From Labyrinthula sp. Ha (taxonomy: Eukaryota > Sar > Bigyra > Labyrinthulida > Labyrinthulaceae), in the NCBI GenBank assembly GCA_015227615.1, contig JAALGZ010000010.1:806001-870000 (forward strand): a stretch of DNA of 64,000 nt, given 5' to 3'. Below the pieces are notes generated by a model. It searched no databases. It worked only from the letters and a program-made list of their open reading frames with translations, and was not told the DNA's origin. Position numbers and translations under genes: made by a program. Of this stretch, positions 60,721 through 64,000 are shown in pieces. Position 1 is the first letter of the stretch. Each line of letters starts with the position of its first letter.

Positions 60721-62601
60721 TTAACTCTCTTCAGTAAAATCCATGTGGGCTTGAACCAAATCAAAACTATTATCTACATTAACTAAATCAAACGAAACAC
60801 GACTTACAACCTCTTTAAGCCAAGATAAAGTTCCCTGTTCAACTAATGTAATGCCAATACTCTTTTCACTTCTAACAAAAATATCGATTATTTTTGTATT
60901 TTCAAATATAAATCTTGCAAAATACTTGTAAATAAAACATTCAGAAATATTGTCTTCCTTTTGTAATATAGTTATTGCTTTAACAAATATTGGTAACTTT
61001 AGTGGTTTGTTAAAAATAAACTCAATATCAGTTTTAGAGGAATGTTTAATTCTAGGAGGTATAATAGAGGGAAGCAGTTCAGGAAGAATATAAATATCAT
61101 TCTCATTTTCAACTGGAATTAGTACGAGTGTTTCAATAGCAAGCTGTATAACATTTTTTTTTTCTTTTGTATATTTTTTCAACAATATATTGAACATTTC
61201 TTTACTTATCTTTCCAGTATCAACATATTTTCGATATAAACTAAACTTTTCACTTGGTACTCGAAAAGCAAGTTCATGAAAACTTGGATCTCTTATAAAA
61301 TTTCCTAATGCTTGAGCAAGATAAGAAGGCGCAAAAAATATAAAATTTTCATTTGCTTCCAAATTTAATCTTGGGAAATAACAAAGAACACCAGATTTCG
61401 AGTACAATTCAAGCATCTCTTCAACTTCGGCTTCTTCAAAACCACAAGACCTAGCTCTATCTTCAAATTCTTTCAAAGTCATTAAATTATTTTCTTCCCT
61501 ACAGTTATCCAGAAAAAGTATCATAGCAATATTTGCTTCGAAGATCAAGAATCCTTCAGTTTCCACTCCAGCAGTTCCAGAAACAATATTTTGTACTATT
61601 TTTCTAATATTCATTAATTCTTTTGAATTCTTACCTTCTGAATTTTTAATAGGAAAAAAGGTAACTAGTTCATTTTGTAACAAGAATAACTTTGAAGAGA
61701 GAGCTTTTAGGAAATTTATAATTTTTTCATTAATTTTTTCCAATTTTTTGTCCTGAATATCTCTTTTCAAAAATTGTTTCAAATGTGTACCAATTAAAAT
61801 AACTGGTGATTTAGGAGCATTTCTTAAAACACTTTCACACCAAAATTTTAAACTTTATAAATGATTTATAGAAAGTTTATTCATATCAAATACAAGAAAA
61901 TAAAGTGCATTTGAGCTCATAAAAATATGATGAACTGAAGAAAATATTTCTTGTCCACCAAAATCATATACACGAAAAAATACGTCAACACTAACAAAAC
62001 CATAACTATGAGTTTTAATTGATTCAATAAACTCTTCATTCATAACTGTTCTAGTAACCAATTCTTTTTCAAAAGGCATTTTGTATTTCGTTGCTAGTTG
62101 TTGTGTTGGATCAACATCATATTTAAATACTGTAGGAAGTGCATTATTTACTCTTTGAACGCTTAACTCATATTTTGAAATTGTTTTCCAATTAAAGAAC
62201 TCTGGGTGTATTGAAAAAATATCAATATCATTCAAAAATAAAGTAGATTCACTATTTTGTTGAAAACTTCTACCAAATAAGCTTCTAATAGTAGATGTTT
62301 TCCCAACTCTACTATTTCCCATAAATAAAGCTTGACATTCATTTAAACGCTGAGTTTCTTTGTATTTAGATTGCAATACATTTGTACAAAATCTTATTAA
62401 TTTTTTCATAACCATTTTTTCATTAAATATTTTATCTCTTGTTATTTCGAATAACATAAGCGCAGGAAGAAAATCAATCAGGTCTTGAATTTCAGCTAAA
62501 CTTTTGTGATCACTTTTTATTTTACCTATCCTCAAACTAGAAATTAACAAAAAAACACACAATACATAAACTTGAACAGAAAATTTAAATTTTTCAAACA
62601 T
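60721..62601 (-). pseudogene. Roc-COR (ROCO family) GTPase interrupted by one in-frame TAA
   Basis: A single frame of 626 codons with one internal stop, TAA at 61855-61857 (codon 249). Residues about 85-290 form the Roc GTPase domain: P-loop GNSRVGKTST, switch region, and DFGGQE as G3. The stop falls directly after the strand with YFLVFDMNK; the frame then resumes with the expected helix (SLKFWCESVL) and strand PVILIGTHL, so reading through it gives a complete Roc domain. The G4 motif reads THLK where THxD is usual, losing the base-specific Asp. The rest (about 300-626) is a COR domain with a typical 'SGVLCYFPRL ... FFAPSYLAQAL' segment. There are no leucine-rich repeats or kinase domain; the N-terminus instead has a hydrophobic stretch (11-25). 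ROCO proteins are homodimeric signalling GTPases. Nonsense decay is most likely, but see findings. Confidence 0.85.
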
Positions 62602-64000
62602 GATTTTGTTACTCTAATTATATTTTCTGTGTGATCCTCAGTTAAAGAAGCTTCTTCAATGCTAAAATTTAATGAAACTCAAAAATGGAATCCAATACTC
62701 CATAAACTTTTCATCTTTGACATTTCTTCTAGAATCTTACATACCATACTTGACTTTAACATATTTCCTTTTAGTCTGCTTTAACAAAAAAAACACAAAT
62801 TACGTTATTGCGTTTACTTTTAGTCCACTGATGAATTGTGTAAGAGTTTCATCAAGAGGAATATCGCATTCGAAAATCCTAAAGGATAAAGAAAAGCATC
62901 AAATTACGCAATAGACTTAACATTCTACTCTGTTTTTATGTTCTCAAGAGAACGGAGATTATTTTTACTTACTTTACATCTTGTAAATCTGAAGTTAAGA
63001 GAACAGTAAAAAGTACAAAAGTAACACTACATTAGGGAATTTTTCAAACCACTCTACGAAAGAATCTTCAAGTACATGTAAAGAACAAAAATGGAAACTA
63101 ATATTTAACTTGATAATAAGATTTACTGCAGACTTGTTATTTCTTTTGTTGGTTCTAATTCTCCCAAGAAGAGTTCAGTTTCCTGTTTAAACCTCTTTCC
63201 TTCTACTCGACGGTACCTCTCGTCATATGACCTATTAATTAAAAAATAAGAGACATGAACCCATGGGGACTAAAGTCGTTTTTTACGAGTCTTGTTTCAA
63301 ACTGTTCCCTGATTGATAGGGTCTTATGAGACATTTATATCTTTTTAGACTTCTTTTCGTTCTTGAATTCGAATGGTATGTTGCAATGTGTTCCATTCTG
63401 TTGCAATTCGTGTATTCTCTGAAAAGGATCGGAATAAAACAATCTTTTACCAATTGTTGTGCGAGATTTGATATCTTTTTGGGTCTCTTATTCTTTTTAG
63501 CAATATATATATTAAGAAATAGGTTGTATGGATATACTAAAGCCCCCGTTGTGATATTTCGTCATACGCAGTTTGACACGTCATTCTAATAAACGTATTT
63601 TGTTAATATAGTTTGAAAATATAACCTTTATTAGCAGTTTTTAAGTCATAAAAAAGCATTGTTATAAAAAAAGGAATTCATTTTTATTGTTCTACTGAAG
63701 TCTACGGCTATTTATCTTTACTGTATTCTACTGAAGTCTGTTTACTTTGAAAGCTTCTCGAAGATCCTGGTAGCGCTCGTCTTTTTTACATATATACAAT
63801 GACGGAAAACCTCAATACAATAGACTTAATCTTTTTTCATCGGGGAGGAGTTATATAACGCACTTGCTTCCTGAAAATAAGGCTAATACTATTTTTCAAC
63901 TAATTTGAGGGCCGAAAGCTATATGTGAAATTAATTCTACAGTAATTATGGAAGTCTTCCAAATGTCAAGACAATTTTTCTTTGAATTTGTGAAACTAAG
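62602..64000. other. Intergenic DNA to the end of the window
   Basis: No gene recognised. A 14-base direct repeat, TTCTACTGAAGTCT, occurs at 63690-63703 and 63726-63739. No extra N-terminal exon for the ROCO gene could be identified. Confidence 0.45.

Overview
This window is AT-rich nuclear DNA of a unicellular eukaryote. The evidence is low gene density, homopolymer and dinucleotide runs, a spliceosomal-type intron, TATA and CCAAT motifs, a hAT-type MITE, remnants of several retrotransposon classes, and mostly single-exon genes with A-rich leaders before ATG. All three stop codons terminate apparently intact reading frames. A secreted M14 carboxypeptidase with a ShKT-like Cys module and a Roc-COR GTPase suit a protist, but the lineage cannot be fixed from this window.

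Layout. 1-6916 has no recognisable gene. 6917-8572 (-) encodes an intact membrane-anchored M14 metallocarboxypeptidase; a second copy at 31545-33194 (+) keeps the same frame end to end but carries four in-frame stops. 11609-12200 is a hAT-like MITE with exact 8-bp target duplications, and a shorter relative lies near 28884-29082. 17887-18993 (-) is an orphan gene with a BTB/SKP1-like N-terminus. 26990-28045 (-) is a short-chain dehydrogenase. 29858-30144 (-) is a decayed non-LTR reverse-transcriptase fragment. 33195-45710 is essentially gene-poor and includes a (TATC)n array of about 200 bp.

The most distinctive part is 45.7-53.6 kb: six small, divergent four-helix membrane protein genes (A-F) on both strands. 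Five share a motif of the form L-x-x-L-[E/D/H]-[D/E]-x-[G/N]-[F/Y/I] just after the third helix, followed by a short loop and the last helix. Their tails differ: Cys-rich in B and D, basic coiled coil in C and F. I cannot assign them to a known family; they look like a locally expanded lineage-specific family.

54.3-59.3 kb holds a decayed Ty3/gypsy-like element (RT thumb, RNase H, integrase zinc finger). Beside it is a minus-strand gag zinc-knuckle fragment resembling BEL/Pao. 60721-62601 (-) is a Roc-COR (ROCO) GTPase in one continuous frame broken by a single TAA between the G3 and G4 motifs.

No tRNA, rRNA, CRISPR array or bacterial operon was found. In two protein-coding loci, in-frame stops occur without frameshifts, so ordinary nonsense decay has to be weighed against readthrough or recoding.
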